From JTS-RE9 sp964649195 (lineage in GTDB: Bacteria > Planctomycetota > Phycisphaerae > Phycisphaerales > Phycisphaeraceae): DNA of 8,229 nucleotides. The stretch covers positions 1-8,229 of the forward strand of contig CAZYPK010000197.1 in NCBI GenBank assembly GCA_964649195.1, in the 5' to 3' direction. Of this stretch, positions 1-5,997 are shown piece after piece; within the stretch, counting starts at the first letter, position 1; every line of letters begins with the position of its first letter. Under the pieces are notes generated by a model. The model saw only the letters and a list, made by a program, of their open reading frames with translations. It was not told the origin of the DNA and did not search any database. The translations under genes and the position numbers were made by a program.

Positions 1-40
1 CGGGAGCCTCGCCCTCCCAGCGGGAGCCTCGCCCTCCCAT
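1..40. repeat. Two tandem 20-bp GC-rich hairpin units
   Basis: Two adjacent 20-bp units, CGGGAGCCTCGCCCTCCCAG and a copy ending in T instead of G, agree at 19 of 20 positions. Each holds a 5-bp inverted repeat, GGGAG/CTCCC, around a 7-base loop. The pair begins at the window edge, so more copies may lie to the left. It lies about 20 bp past the stop codon of the leftward glycosyltransferase, where a 3'-end hairpin could stabilise the transcript or slow polymerase. There is no T-tract, so a classical intrinsic terminator is not supported. There are no spacers, so it is not a CRISPR array. Confidence 0.8.
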
Positions 41-59
41 ATGCTTTTACCCTGCAGAA

Positions 60-1502
60 CTACCACGGCATCGCCGCCACCGCTTTCGCATAGACCTCGC
101 CGCACTTGGTGGCTGCGCCGTCCCAGGTGAGCTGCCGGACTTCCATGTCCGCATGTTCGCGCAGCGTCGAGCTCAGCGGCGGATGGCGCAGCACGGCGAT
201 GATCTTGTTGGCCATTTCCTCGACATCCCAGAAGTCCACCTTCAGGGCGTTTTGCAGCACCTCCGCCACGCCGCTGGTCTTGCTGATGATGACCGGGACA
301 TCGTGGCTGATCGCCTCCAGCGGAGCGATGCCGAACGGCTCGCTGACCGAAGGCATGACGTAAACGTCGGCCATCTTGAAGACCTTCTCGACATCCTTGC
401 CGCGCAGGAACCCGGTGAAAAGCACCTTGTGCCCGATGCCTTCCGCCGCGGCCAGTTCGATGACGCTCTTGGCCATGTCGCCCGAGCCTGCCATGACGAA
501 CTTCACCTTGTCGTATTTCTCCAGCACCTTGCGGGCGGCGCGGACGAAATACTCCGGCCCCTTCTGCATGGTGATGCGGCCCAGGAAGAGCACGACCTTG
601 TCGCCCTTGGCGATCGGCGCCCTGCCGCTGGACTGCGCCGCCGAGGCGGTGCCGTTTTCGATGCCGTTGTAAACCACATCGATCTTGTCGGGGTTGATGC
701 CGTAGCGATGCTTGACGATGGTGCCGGTGAGATGGGAGACGCAGATGACGCGGATGGCGCCCTGCATGCCCCTTCGTTCGATGTCATAGACCTGCTGATG
801 GATGTTTTCACCGGCGCGGTCGAACTCCGTCGAGTGAACGTGTACCACCAGCGGCTTGCCGGTGGCGCTGGCGACGGCGAGGCCTGCGGGGAAGGTGAGC
901 CAGTCGTGGGCATGGATGACATCAAACTTTTCACCGCGTGCCAGATCGACGCACAGCCGGGCATAGCGATGGGCCTCGGCGAAGAGATCGCCGTCATAGT
1001 GGGCCGCCGGTCCGCCGCCGTGGGATGCGCCGCCGTGCCCGCTTGAAGAGGAAGGCTGCGGCCCGCCTCCGAGAATATCGATCGGCGCCAGGGCGGGATC
1101 AACCGGCTGGCGCATCGTCACCGTGGAAGCGTGAACGCTCCCGCCGGTGGATTGATAAGGGCTGATCATCCGCGAAGGCACGGCCTTGAAGATGACGTGG
1201 GAAAACTCTGTGGAGCCGACTGCGGGACCGCCGAAGACCGGGCCTTGCGCCGCCGGGCCGCTGCCGGCGATCCGGTACGAAGATGCGACGGCGGCGGGCG
1301 AGCGATCGCCGACGGCTGCGCCGGGCACCTGCGGGCTGAGCAGCTTCACATGCGAGGAGTATTCATTGCCCACCGACTTGGGCAACACGAAGACGACATC
1401 CGTCTCCTGCTGGCTCATCGCCTTGGTCAGGCCGTAGCAGGCCGTCCCCAGACCACCACTGATAAACGGCGGGAACTCCCACCCAAGCATGAAAACACGC
1501 AT
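60..1502 (-). CDS. GT4-family glycosyltransferase, glycogen-synthase-like
   Basis: A 480-residue GT-B glycosyltransferase that should move a sugar from a nucleotide-sugar donor to an unidentified acceptor; it has no signal peptide or membrane segment and is probably cytosolic. The N-terminal Rossmann domain opens with MRVFMLGWEFPPFISGGLGT, whose GGLG loop (residues 16-19) resembles the donor-phosphate loop of starch/glycogen synthases. VIHAHDW (195-201) and HVHSTEF (221-227) continue this domain. The C-terminal domain has VLFLGRITMQKG (304-315), MAGSGD (337-342) and the EX7E motif E388-E396 (EPFGIAPLE), typical of GT4. Residues about 58-170 are a Gly/Ser/Ala/Pro-rich, poorly conserved-looking insert between the first strands and the rest of domain 1. 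The start is the ATG at 1502, which has GAGG at 1512-1509; a TTG five codons upstream would place that Shine-Dalgarno inside the gene. Substrate unknown; glucan synthesis is only a guess from the GGLG and HAHDW motifs. Confidence 0.93.
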   Translation of the reverse strand: MRVFMLGWEFPPFISGGLGTACYGLTKAMSQQETDVVFVLPKSVGNEYSSHVKLLSPQVPGAAVGDRSPAAVASSYRIAGSGPAAQGPVFGGPAVGSTEFSHVIFKAVPSRMISPYQSTGGSVHASTVTMRQPVDPALAPIDILGGGPQPSSSSGHGGASHGGGPAAHYDGDLFAEAHRYARLCVDLARGEKFDVIHAHDWLTFPAGLAVASATGKPLVVHVHSTEFDRAGENIHQQVYDIERRGMQGAIRVICVSHLTGTIVKHRYGINPDKIDVVYNGIENGTASAAQSSGRAPIAKGDKVVLFLGRITMQKGPEYFVRAARKVLEKYDKVKFVMAGSGDMAKSVIELAAAEGIGHKVLFTGFLRGKDVEKVFKMADVYVMPSVSEPFGIAPLEAISHDVPVIISKTSGVAEVLQNALKVDFWDVEEMANKIIAVLRHPPLSSTLREHADMEVRQLTWDGAATKCGEVYAKAVAAMPW

Positions 1503-2053
1503 AGCGCACCTCGCCAATCCATCGCCACGGGTTCAAGCCATCGCACCCAAAATAAGATGCGACACTGCCAATGCCCGACAACTGAAAACCAAAGCGGCCC
1601 AAAGAAGGGACCTGGATCGTCCCTGTCCACTCAGCAAGGCCCAAGCGGGTGTCAAGCCTTCGCAAAAGCTCAACGGGCCGCGCGATCATTGAGTGCCGAA
1701 CCAGCTTCAGGAAAATCGAGTATCCCGATTCGGCAATCGTAGTCAAGTGTGCTTATTGACTGCACACGCATCAGGCAGCGCGTTTTTTTCGACGTAAACA
1801 GTGCCATGCAAGATGTTTGCCGTCGATTCGGGGGTGCGTGATCGGGGATGCCCTGATTGCCTGATGTCATTCATACGCAAATCGCAGACCATGCGCATGA
1901 GAATCGGGCGATGTTTTTTCGGCTGCGCCAACAATGGGCATCGCGCCGATGGGCGTCAATATGGAATGTCAGTTGCGACAATACGCAGGGCAACACGCGG
2001 TTGTTCAATGCTTCTCCAACCTTCGCCTGCCTTTCGCATCCACTTGCTGATTT
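1503..2053. other. Gene-poor stretch between glycosyltransferase and ruvC
   Basis: About 550 bp with no reading frame I would call a gene; the frames that are open are short, mutually overlapping and unlike any family I recognise. The region is less GC-rich than its flanks. It should hold the promoter of the leftward glycosyltransferase. A perfect TTGACA lies on the minus strand at 1655-1650, but no good -10 hexamer follows at 16-18 bp. It also contains a 10-bp palindrome CATGCGCATG (1890-1899) and two T-runs (about 1783-1789 and 1914-1919) without strong stems. An unannotated small RNA or a decayed gene cannot be excluded. Confidence 0.5.
1509..1512 (-). promoter_or_regulatory. Ribosome binding site fixing the glycosyltransferase start
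   Basis: On the minus strand GAGG is followed by six bases and then ATG at 1502. This favours ATG 1502 over the in-frame TTG at 1517, which has no comparable site. Confidence 0.65.
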
Positions 2054-2533
2054 TCAAAGTCGTCGTCCCGCGGTCAGGGCGATCGCGATCGCATCGGCCA
2101 CATCAGGCGGCTCAGGCAGCTGCGCCAGTCTGCACTGGGCCTGCACCGCGCGCTGCATCTGTTCCTTGGAGGCGTGGCCGTAGCCGGTGATCGATTTTTT
2201 GACGAGCGTCGAAGGCAGATGCTCGATGATCAGATCGTGCTGTTTTGCCGCCAGCAGGATCACGCCACGGGCATGACCCATGAGAATCGCCGTGCGCGGA
2301 TGCTTGTAATGGGCATAAAGCTTCTCCACCGCCATGCGTGTCGGATTGAGCGTGGCGATCAACTGGCATAGTTCCACATGCAGCTGCGCCAGGCGATCCT
2401 CCATCGACAGCTTGCCATCGAGCCGAATCACCCCGGCCTCGACCAGCGCCGGCTCAATGGAAGTGCGCTTGAGCTCGACCACCCCGTAGCCGGTGATGCG
2501 TAGCCCGGGATCAATGCCAAGAATGCGCGACAT
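2054..2533 (-). CDS. ruvC: Holliday junction resolvase RuvC
   Basis: A 159-residue protein, close to the usual RuvC length (E. coli 173). RuvC is the dimeric endonuclease of the RuvABC complex; it nicks two opposite strands of a Holliday junction to resolve recombination intermediates in the cytoplasm. The four metal-binding acidic residues are visible: D8 in ILGIDPG, E70 in AVEKLY, and D144 and D147 in DVADAIAIA. GHARGVILLAA (86-96) and the GYGHASKEQMQ helix region (117-127) also match the family. The start is ATG 2533 because the conserved MSRILGIDPG begins there; the frame stays open upstream, but that extension reads through repeats and is not RuvC-like. No Shine-Dalgarno precedes this ATG. 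ruvA and ruvB are not in the window. The gene is divergent from parC. Confidence 0.97.
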   Translation of the reverse strand: MSRILGIDPGLRITGYGVVELKRTSIEPALVEAGVIRLDGKLSMEDRLAQLHVELCQLIATLNPTRMAVEKLYAHYKHPRTAILMGHARGVILLAAKQHDLIIEHLPSTLVKKSITGYGHASKEQMQRAVQAQCRLAQLPEPPDVADAIAIALTAGRRL

Positions 2534-2551
2534 GGGGACAGTGTAAAGAAA

Positions 2552-2632
2552 GTTCCAGGTTCCAGGTTCCAAGTTGGAAGGCATCAAGAGTGGGGACTTG
2601 TTCGCAACGACAACTTGGAACATGGAACTTGT
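2552..2632. repeat. Heptamer tandem repeat and imperfect inverted repeat
   Basis: Four consecutive 7-mers occupy 2552-2579: GTTCCAG, GTTCCAG, GTTCCAA and the diverged GTTGGAA. The segment 2555-2576 recurs in inverted orientation at 2611-2632 with 19 of 22 positions matching, including a perfect 11-bp core GTTCCAAGTTG (2566-2576) / CAACTTGGAAC (2611-2621), separated by 34 bases. It could form a long hairpin in transcripts from either direction and fills the space between the divergent ruvC and parC genes. Function unknown. It resembles dispersed intergenic repeats I recall from planctomycetes. Confidence 0.8.
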
Positions 2633-2657
2633 AACTTTGCCTTTTTCCCATTATGTT
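2629..2657 (+). promoter_or_regulatory. Weak sigma-70-like promoter candidate for parC
   Basis: TTGTAA (2629-2634) and TATGTT (2652-2657) are 17 bp apart, and each matches the consensus at 4 of 6 positions. It would leave a leader of about 80 nt before parC. This is only a positional candidate in a repeat-rich region. Confidence 0.25.
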
Positions 2658-2726
2658 TCGCAACACAACAGCGTGCGTGGAGGGAGCCACGCCTGTTTCA
2701 GACCATGCTCCCGTGTGATTCGAGCC

Positions 2727-2734
2727 AAGGAGGG
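2727..2734 (+). promoter_or_regulatory. Strong ribosome binding site for the TTG-initiated parC
   Basis: AAGGAGGG lies 8 bases before TTG 2743. It is a near-perfect Shine-Dalgarno and decides the start, because no in-frame ATG is available near the N-terminus. Confidence 0.8.
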
Positions 2735-2742
2735 CCGGCGCG

Positions 2743-5235
2743 TTGGCCAAACGACGCAAATCCGATTCTTCATCCGACGACCAGGACCTCTTCGCCTCCG
2801 CAGGCGATGCGTCCGCCGGTGATTCCGCGCCTCCGGGTTCCCCCCCAGGCACTGCCGCTTCAAGCGGCAGTGGTTCCGATGGTCCCGACGATTCCGTCAC
2901 GCTCCTCGACGCCACGCGCTCGCGCTACCTCAACTACGCGCTCTCGGTCATCACCAGCCGCGCCCTGCCCGATGTGCGCGACGGCCTCAAGCCCGTCCAG
3001 CGCCGCATCCTTTACACCATGTGGCAGAACGGCCTCGACTCCACTGCGAAACATCGCAAGTCCGCCACCGTCGTCGGCGATGTCATGGGCCGTTACCACC
3101 CGCATGGCGACAGCGCGATCTATGACGCGATGGTTCGCATGGCTCAGCCCTGGGTGATGCGGGCCACGCTCGTCGATGGCTCAGGCAACTTCGGCTCAAT
3201 GGATGGCGACGCCGCCGCCGCCTATCGCTACACCGAATGTCGCCTGGCGCCCATCGCCACCGAACTGCTTCAGGAAATCGGGCAATCGACCGTCACCTTC
3301 CGCCCCAACTACGACGGCACCAAGGAAGAGCCGGTCGTCCTGCCGGCCCGAATTCCCAATACGCTGCTCAATGGTTCGACAGGCATCGCGGTGGGCATGG
3401 CGACGAACATTCCGCCTCATAATCTGGGTGAACTCTGCAAAGCCCTCATCAAGCTGCTCGATGATCCCGACCTCAAGGAATATCAGCTCGTCGCCAACGA
3501 TGCCGTCCAAGGCCCCGATTTTCCGACAGGCGGCCACGTCCTCAACACCCGCGATGAGCTGCGCGAAATCTACAAAACCGGCCAGGGCGCCATCCGCATC
3601 CGAGGCACATGGGAAAAAGGTCCGCAGACCCGCTCGCTCCAAAAAGTCTTCATCACCAGCGTGCCCTATGGCGTGAACAAAGCGGTGCTCGTCGAAGAAA
3701 TCGCCCAGATCGTCCTCAACCGCAAGCTGCCTTTACTGCTCGATGTCCGCGACATCAGCACGACGGATGTGCGCATCGAACTCGACATCAAGCGCGACAG
3801 CGATGAACAGATGGTGATGGCTTATCTCTTCAAGCACACCTCGCTCCAGACCAATTTCAACGTGAACATGACCGTGCTGATCCCCACGGAAAATCCCGCC
3901 GTCGGACGGCCTGAACGCATCGGCCTCAAGGAAATTCTCTGGCACTTCCTGCACTTTCGCCTCGATGTCGTCACCCGTCGCCTTGAACACGAACTGCGGC
4001 AGCTTGAGAAACGCATCCACATTCTCGAAGGTTTCGCCGCCGTCTTCGATGCCCTCGATGAAATCATCCGCATCATCCGCAAGAGCGAAGGCAAGGCGGA
4101 TGCAGCCGCGAAAATCATCGACCGCTTCAAACTCGATGCGGATCAGACCGACGCCATTCTCGAACTGAAGCTCTATCGCCTGGCGCGGTTGGAAATCCTC
4201 GTCATTCAGGAGGAGCTCAAGGAAAAACAGAAGCGTGCCGCCGCCATCCGCAAGCTGCTGAGTGAGAAGGATGCACAAGGGCGGTGGGGGATCGTGCGCA
4301 GTGAGATCGAAGAGATCGTGACCAAATATGTGAAGGGCGATCCGCTCATCGGCAAGAGGCGCACCATCATCGAAGATGTCGGCGAAGAGCCGCAGTTCAG
4401 CGCCGATGACTTCATCATCGATGAAGACAACCACGTCATCGTCACCCGCGACGGCTGGGTCAAACGGCAGAAGGAAGTGCGCGATCTGAGCACGACCCGT
4501 CTGCGCGAAGGCGATGCGGTCCTCGCCGCCGAGGCGGGATCGACCCGCGCCACGGTGGTCTTCTTCTCCAACTTCGGCACCGCCTACTCGTGCAGGATCA
4601 TCGAGATCCCCGCCTCCACAGGCTACGGCGAACCGATCCAGAAACTCTTCAAACTCAAGGACGGCGAACGCATCATCAACGCCATCTCCCTGGACCCACG
4701 CTCCATCGGCGACATAGGCACGGAGGCTTCAGCCTCCGTGGAGTCCGCCGAGAACCTTGTGATCCCCCCCGTCCACGCCTTCGCCGCCTCCTCCGATGGT
4801 TACGCCCTGCGCTTGGGCCTGGCCCCGTTCCGCGAACCCTCCACCCGCAGCGGACGCCGCTACGCCAGGCCCTCCAAGGATGCCGAGATCGTCGGCATCA
4901 CCGCGATCAACGGCAGCGAAATCATCATCGCCGCCACGCGCTGCGCCCGCGCCACGCTCTGCAAAGCCGATGAAGTCAACTTCCTCGCCGGCGCCGGCAA
5001 AGGCGTGATCCTCATCAAGCTGGCCAACGATGATTCGCTGCTGGGCTTCAAGGCATCGACCGGCGACCGCGACCTGATGGAAGTCGAAACCAGCCGCGGC
5101 GCCACGCAAACCATCAGCACGGCGAAATACGAAGTCACCAGCCGCGGCGGCAAAGGCCGCGAAATCATGCAGCGCGGCCAGTTCCTGCGCATCATCCCCG
5201 AACCGGTGAGCGCGCCGGGACTGGTGCAGGAATGA
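2743..5235 (+). CDS. parC: Type IIA topoisomerase subunit A, ParC-like
   Basis: An 830-residue breakage-reunion subunit that cuts and passes duplex DNA together with the B subunit encoded downstream. Residues 1-50 are a Ser/Asp/Gly/Pro-rich, probably disordered tail. The winged-helix/tower core starts near 53. R162-Y163 in AAYRYTECRL is the catalytic pair, with Y163 the DNA-linking tyrosine. YHPHGDS (118-124) is the quinolone pocket; S124 and D128, equivalent to E. coli GyrA S83 and D87, are the sensitive-type residues. LPARIPNTLLNGSTGIAVGMATNIPPHN (split across 200-227) is a family signature. Residues about 410-530 form the coiled-coil region. The C-terminal beta-pinwheel runs from about 555. 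Its first blade has KRQKEVRDLSTT where gyrase carries QRRGGKG, and only a late SRGGKG (800-805) resembles a GyrA box, so decatenase (ParC) is favoured over gyrase. An in-frame palindromic repeat encodes residues 659-666. Start is TTG with a strong Shine-Dalgarno. That it is a type IIA A subunit is near certain; ParC versus GyrA is about 65:35. Confidence 0.95.
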   Translation: MAKRRKSDSSSDDQDLFASAGDASAGDSAPPGSPPGTAASSGSGSDGPDDSVTLLDATRSRYLNYALSVITSRALPDVRDGLKPVQRRILYTMWQNGLDSTAKHRKSATVVGDVMGRYHPHGDSAIYDAMVRMAQPWVMRATLVDGSGNFGSMDGDAAAAYRYTECRLAPIATELLQEIGQSTVTFRPNYDGTKEEPVVLPARIPNTLLNGSTGIAVGMATNIPPHNLGELCKALIKLLDDPDLKEYQLVANDAVQGPDFPTGGHVLNTRDELREIYKTGQGAIRIRGTWEKGPQTRSLQKVFITSVPYGVNKAVLVEEIAQIVLNRKLPLLLDVRDISTTDVRIELDIKRDSDEQMVMAYLFKHTSLQTNFNVNMTVLIPTENPAVGRPERIGLKEILWHFLHFRLDVVTRRLEHELRQLEKRIHILEGFAAVFDALDEIIRIIRKSEGKADAAAKIIDRFKLDADQTDAILELKLYRLARLEILVIQEELKEKQKRAAAIRKLLSEKDAQGRWGIVRSEIEEIVTKYVKGDPLIGKRRTIIEDVGEEPQFSADDFIIDEDNHVIVTRDGWVKRQKEVRDLSTTRLREGDAVLAAEAGSTRATVVFFSNFGTAYSCRIIEIPASTGYGEPIQKLFKLKDGERIINAISLDPRSIGDIGTEASASVESAENLVIPPVHAFAASSDGYALRLGLAPFREPSTRSGRRYARPSKDAEIVGITAINGSEIIIAATRCARATLCKADEVNFLAGAGKGVILIKLANDDSLLGFKASTGDRDLMEVETSRGATQTISTAKYEVTSRGGKGREIMQRGQFLRIIPEPVSAPGLVQE
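4719..4740. repeat. Perfect palindromic element inside parC
   Basis: CACGGAGGCT, a TC centre, then AGCCTCCGTG form a perfect 10-bp inverted repeat. It is read in frame as the end of G659 through T-E-A-S-A-S-V666 in the ParC C-terminal domain. The encoded segment is small-residue rich and sits in a stretch (about 652-675) that looks like a loop between blades. This fits a short mobile palindrome tolerated in a protein loop, like Rickettsia palindromic elements; that origin is inference. Confidence 0.75.
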
Positions 5236-5254
5236 GCGACTAAACTTGTGCATG

Positions 5255-5263
5255 TGAGATAAT
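5255..5263 (+). promoter_or_regulatory. Candidate extended -10 promoter for the mntA-hepT module
   Basis: TGAGATAAT has the TGn extension and a GATAAT hexamer (5 of 6 to consensus) with no good -35. It starts 20 bp past the parC stop codon and 26 bp before mntA. A short inverted repeat, ATAA-TCG-TTAT (5259-5269), overlaps it and could be a site for autorepression, though no evidence beyond symmetry supports that. Confidence 0.35.
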
Positions 5264-5288
5264 CGTTATTCATCACGGAGCCGCTCCC

Positions 5289-5591
5289 ATGCCTGCACAC
5301 ATTCCATTCGATCGTCAGCGAATCGCGGCATTCTGTCGCAAGTGGCACGTGACACAACTGGCATTGTTTGGTTCGGTGTTGCGTGATGATTTCAATGCCT
5401 CCAGCGATGTGGATGTGCTGGTCACGATCGCTCCCGATGCCAGGACAAGCTACTGGGACTGGCCGGACATGATGGACGAACTGGAAGCGATCTTCGGACG
5501 CAAGGTGGATCTTGTCGCAGCGGGCGGACTGGTGAATCCGTTTCGCAAAAAGGAAATCCTCGGCACGTGCGAGGTGATCCATGCCGCGTGA
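5289..5591 (+). CDS. mntA: MNT-domain nucleotidyltransferase antitoxin MntA
   Basis: A 100-residue minimal nucleotidyltransferase. The signature GSX10DXD is complete: G28-S29, ten residues, then D40-V-D42, with a likely third carboxylate at D74 in RKVDLV. In characterised HEPN/MNT pairs this enzyme uses ATP to add AMP groups to a tyrosine of the HepT toxin, which neutralises it. The intact catalytic residues suggest the same here. Start is ATG 5289, with GGAG at 5277-5280. The coding end overlaps hepT by 11 nt, the usual antitoxin-first coupling. It lies 53 bp after parC on the same strand and may be read from parC transcription as well as its own candidate promoter. A lone MNT enzyme of other function is unlikely given the partner. 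Confidence 0.93.
   Translation: MPAHIPFDRQRIAAFCRKWHVTQLALFGSVLRDDFNASSDVDVLVTIAPDARTSYWDWPDMMDELEAIFGRKVDLVAAGGLVNPFRKKEILGTCEVIHAA
5571..5579 (+). promoter_or_regulatory. Ribosome binding site of hepT within mntA
   Basis: GAGGTGATC matches the complement of the common 16S rRNA 3' end over nine bases. GAGG ends six bases before ATG 5581, inside the mntA frame. This fixes the hepT start and indicates efficient, coupled translation of toxin and antitoxin. Confidence 0.7.
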
Positions 5592-5931
5592 CAAGGCTGA
5601 CGCTGCTTATCTCTGGGATATGTTGCAGGCGGCTGAAGCGGTCGTGTTGTTTTCGGCCAATCGATCGTTCGAAGATTATGTCACTGACGCGCTGCTTCGC
5701 TCCGCCATTGAACGGCAGATTGAAATCATTGGCGAAGCTGCACGGTATGTGTCGGATGAGTTCAAGGCTAAGCATAATGAAATCCCTTGGCGGAAGATTA
5801 TGGTCCAGCGCCACGTCATCGCGCATGAATATGCCGATTTGCAGCACGATCTTCTGTGGCGGGTTGTCACGGTTTACGTGCCTGAACTGATCCCATCGCT
5901 TAAGGCGATTGCAGGAACAAGCCAGGCGTAA
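5581..5931 (+). CDS. hepT: HEPN-domain toxin HepT (DUF86 family)
   Basis: A 116-residue, mostly helical HEPN protein. Its RX4HXY active-site motif is intact: R77, then HVIA, H82, E83, Y84 in QRHVIAHEY. The polar residue after Arg is His rather than the commoner Asn. Characterised HepT toxins are dimeric ribonucleases that act on RNA, including tRNA 3' ends in one system; the tyrosine of this motif is the residue that MntA AMPylates. RSAIERQIEIIGEAARYVSDEF (split across 40-61) is typical of the family. The start overlaps the mntA stop by 11 nt. The pair sits between the two topoisomerase subunit genes, suggesting insertion of a mobile toxin-antitoxin module into the locus. Toxicity and target here are inferred from family, not visible in the sequence. 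Confidence 0.92.
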   Translation: MPRDKADAAYLWDMLQAAEAVVLFSANRSFEDYVTDALLRSAIERQIEIIGEAARYVSDEFKAKHNEIPWRKIMVQRHVIAHEYADLQHDLLWRVVTVYVPELIPSLKAIAGTSQA

Positions 5932-5947
5932 TTGGCTTCTGCTGTTT

Positions 5948-5980
5948 TTGTTGAGATTTGCGTTTTGTGATTTGTGATTT
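5948..5980 (-). repeat. CA-rich dispersed repeat, copy 1 (inverted)
   Basis: Read on the minus strand, this is AAATCAC twice in near-tandem, then AAAACGCAAATCTCAACAA. It matches the plus-strand copy at 7955-7981 at all but about three positions over 26. It fills most of the 66-bp gap between hepT and parE. No convincing promoter hexamers are seen within it. Confidence 0.7.
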
Positions 5981-5988
5981 CCCGCTTC

Positions 5989-5992
5989 GGAG
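5989..5992 (+). promoter_or_regulatory. Ribosome binding site fixing the parE start
   Basis: GGAG ends five bases before ATG 5998. An in-frame GTG at 5974 lies inside the CA-rich repeat and has no such site, so ATG 5998 is preferred. Confidence 0.65.
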
Positions 5993-5997
5993 CCTCC

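Noticed and set aside
1..40. CRISPR-like repeats
   Set aside because: The two units are directly abutted with no spacer between them and no cas gene is present.
153..1046. A 297-codon open frame on the plus strand within the glycosyltransferase
   Set aside because: It is antisense to a gene with intact GT4 motifs and its translation has no recognisable domain.
1131..1742. A plus-strand open frame running into the gene-poor region
   Set aside because: About half is antisense to the glycosyltransferase; the remainder is compositionally odd and matches nothing I recognise.
1363..1746. A minus-strand open frame upstream of and overlapping the glycosyltransferase in another frame
   Set aside because: It overlaps the real N-terminus by about 140 bp and has no recognisable motif.
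1765..1789. Possible plus-strand intrinsic terminator ending in a T7 run
   Set aside because: The stem before the T-run is only about three to four pairs and there is no plus-strand gene upstream to terminate.
1801..2190. Plus-strand open frames covering the gene-poor region and the ruvC 3' end
   Set aside because: Two frames overlap each other, both run antisense into ruvC, and neither has family features or a good ribosome binding site.
2054..2623. Longer RuvC starting upstream of 2533
   Set aside because: The extra N-terminal residues are translated GTTCCA repeats and would precede the conserved MSRILGIDPG start.
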